DNA of 64,000 nt, taken from Yponomeuta sedellus. Taxonomy: Eukaryota; Arthropoda; Insecta; Lepidoptera; Yponomeutidae. The DNA lies in the NCBI GenBank assembly GCA_934045075.1, contig OW203738.1, forward strand, positions 3,472,001 to 3,536,000. Reading direction: 5' to 3'. The translations under genes and the position numbers were made by a program. Under the pieces are notes generated by a model. It saw only the letters and a program-made list of their open reading frames with translations, was not told where the DNA came from and did not search any database. Shown in pieces: positions 62,481 through 64,000 of the stretch; within the stretch, counting starts at the first letter, position 1; each line of letters starts with the position of its first letter.

Positions 62481-62668
62481 TGTGTATGTATGTATGTATG
62501 TATGTATGTATGTATGTATGTATGTATGTATGTATGTATGTATGTATGTATGTATGTATGTATGTATGTATGTATGTATGTATGTATGTATGTATGTATG
62601 TATGTATGTATGTATGTATGTATGTATGTATGTATGTATGTATGTATGTATGTATGTATGTATGTATG
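62481..62668 (+). repeat. (TATG)n microsatellite, about 47 units
   Basis: Almost uninterrupted ATGT/TATG repeat of about 188 bp. Open frames over it (MYVC... / YIHT...) are artefacts of a 4 bp period. Confidence 0.98.
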
Positions 62669-62834
62669 ATGTATGAATTTGTGTAAGAAACAGATTTTGA
62701 CATAAAGGTAATATCTCATTCGATTCGTCGTGTTAATAATTGACGGTGACGGATCGGGAAAGTGACGAATTAACAATAGTGACGAATTAGCGAAAGTGAC
62801 AAGTAATGCACTAACTCTAAAATATGACCAATGA

Positions 62835-62925
62835 CCCGACTGCTGAATATTAATTACTAAGCAAGTGGGACCAACCTAGGTACTTCACGTTATCGAATTC
62901 GAGTCCCACCTGCTCAGTAGTCGGG
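62835..62925. repeat. Imperfect inverted repeat
   Basis: cccgactgctga (62835) / tcagtagtcggg (62914), with an inner gtgggac/gtcccac pair. Confidence 0.6.
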
Positions 62926-62939
62926 CCGTTTTTTATTAC

Positions 62940-64000
62940 ACTTATTTTTATGTTCCTCTTTCTAGTGTTTTTTTTGTAAGCTTTCCGCCTGCTTTTGATC
63001 ACCTTTTCTTTCAATCTCGCCTCACCTATTTTTATTACACTTTTTATAATTCCTTGTGGATATTACTATTATTATTCTGAATGTTTTTTTTATTTCCTTT
63101 TTTATGTACAATAAAGTGTTCTCTATCTATCTAGGTATCTATCTACTTTTATTGCACATAAGCATAGTTTACAATGGCAACGCGGCGGATTTAGTACTAC
63201 AAGCACAAAGCTATTAACAAACTATGAATAGTACTTAGTTTTATAAAACAAAATATATTTAGTATATTTACAATAAAAGCGCATAACGTGCAGTCGACAC
63301 GATGAAGGACGATGACGATGAAATAAACTCACGCCTGTATCCCGATGGGGTAGGGTAACCAGAATTGTCACGCGTATTTACAAGGAATTAATTACACTAT
63401 TGTCCTAAGCCCTGGAGGTAACAGTTACTTCAAGTCTTCTAAAACTACGTAGATTTTGAAGAACTTTTTCTTCTTGTCCAAAAAAGGATGAGGAAAATAT
63501 TGGACCTGGAACAGTAAGTTTTCCGGACTTCCTACTGAATACCTAATTGTGTGTGAGTTAAGAAAGTTATTCGTGATATCCTATTTTTATTTGAAAACCT
63601 AGCTCTCATAGTAGTACTACCTACTATGAGAGCTACTTAGGTTTTCTCCTTACGTAGTTAACTCCTCCTGTACGGGCGCAAGGAGAAAAGGATTCTAGCC
63701 TGGTTTCTCTTGCGTTAATAAATGATTACGCTGATAGTTAATATGTGATTTTTGGGCGTAGGTACCAAAAATAGCAGACAGCCGTGAAAGGTTTCTAAAC
63801 AGACTGTTAACGCAGGAGAAAAGTAAGGCAACTAGAGATAGGCGATATTCACTAAGAACAATAGAATTATTCGAATATTGCATTCAGTTGATGACAAGAG
63901 AATAACAATTGAACAACGTATTATGGTAAGCAGCAACTCATTTCAAAGTTTGACGCAGGTCCCTTGGCGTGGGTCATACGCACTTCGGGCACTGCAAACT
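62940..64000. other. Intergenic end of window
   Basis: Contains a hairpin (63601-63614 / 63621-63634, agctctcatagtag) and a short LINE-F tail remnant near 63330. No gene recognised. Confidence 0.4.

Noticed and set aside
62457..62776. Long open frames MYVC... and YIHT... on both strands
   Set aside because: They arise from the 4 bp microsatellite, which cannot create stops in several frames; no coding signal.
1..64000. CRISPR array, bacterial operon, phage or riboswitch
   Set aside because: No evenly spaced direct repeats with unique spacers, no prokaryotic gene organisation; introns and transposons are those of an insect nuclear genome.

Overview
This is a eukaryotic nuclear window, most probably from a moth or butterfly (Lepidoptera). 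The split genes have animal-type GT-AG introns. The repeats match types I know as typical of lepidopteran genomes: LINE tails reading 'gtccactgctggacatag', LINE 3' ends reading 'cctgtgccctgcagtggga', small Helitrons ending CTAGT, and tRNA-derived SINEs. There is no bacterial operon, CRISPR array or genuine free-standing tRNA/rRNA gene.

Two conserved protein genes can be reconstructed exon by exon, and their reading frames close across every intron. On the minus strand, 35840 down to 19934, is NOM1/SGD1, a nucleolar MIF4G+MA3 protein of ribosome biogenesis (13 exons, about 894 aa). On the plus strand, 36255 to 49669, is ATAD1/Msp1, the outer mitochondrial membrane AAA ATPase that extracts mislocalised tail-anchored proteins (8 exons, about 385 aa). 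They are divergent, with about 414 bp between start codons, so that gap is the likely shared promoter. Nothing suggests that the two proteins share a pathway. A third, unassigned candidate is a strongly basic, well-spliced exon on the minus strand at 60459-60583.

Layout: 1-19.2 kb is intergenic and repeat-rich. 19.26-19.93 kb is a minisatellite made from the last NOM1 coding segment. 19.9-35.8 kb is NOM1, with LINE, LTR and SINE insertions in its introns. 35.8-36.25 kb is the promoter gap. 36.25-49.7 kb is ATAD1, with introns holding Helitron, Harbinger-like, LTR and SINE insertions. 49.7-64 kb is again intergenic and repeat-rich.

The most unusual signal is structural rather than a new gene system. 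A tRNA-derived SINE is present in about 17 places. In at least eleven, one 11-14 bp target-site duplication encloses a copy whose upstream part is inverted relative to its 3' tail, and most of these inversions start at the same internal T-run (TTTTTA). This looks like twin-priming with a preferred internal priming site. Separately, three gene segments have been locally duplicated: the NOM1 last exon (8 units), the ATAD1 exon 6/donor boundary (4 units of about 83 bp) and the ATAD1 terminal exon. Family names for unrecognised repeats (SINE-A, SINE-C, repeat B, E and so on) are labels used only in this answer.
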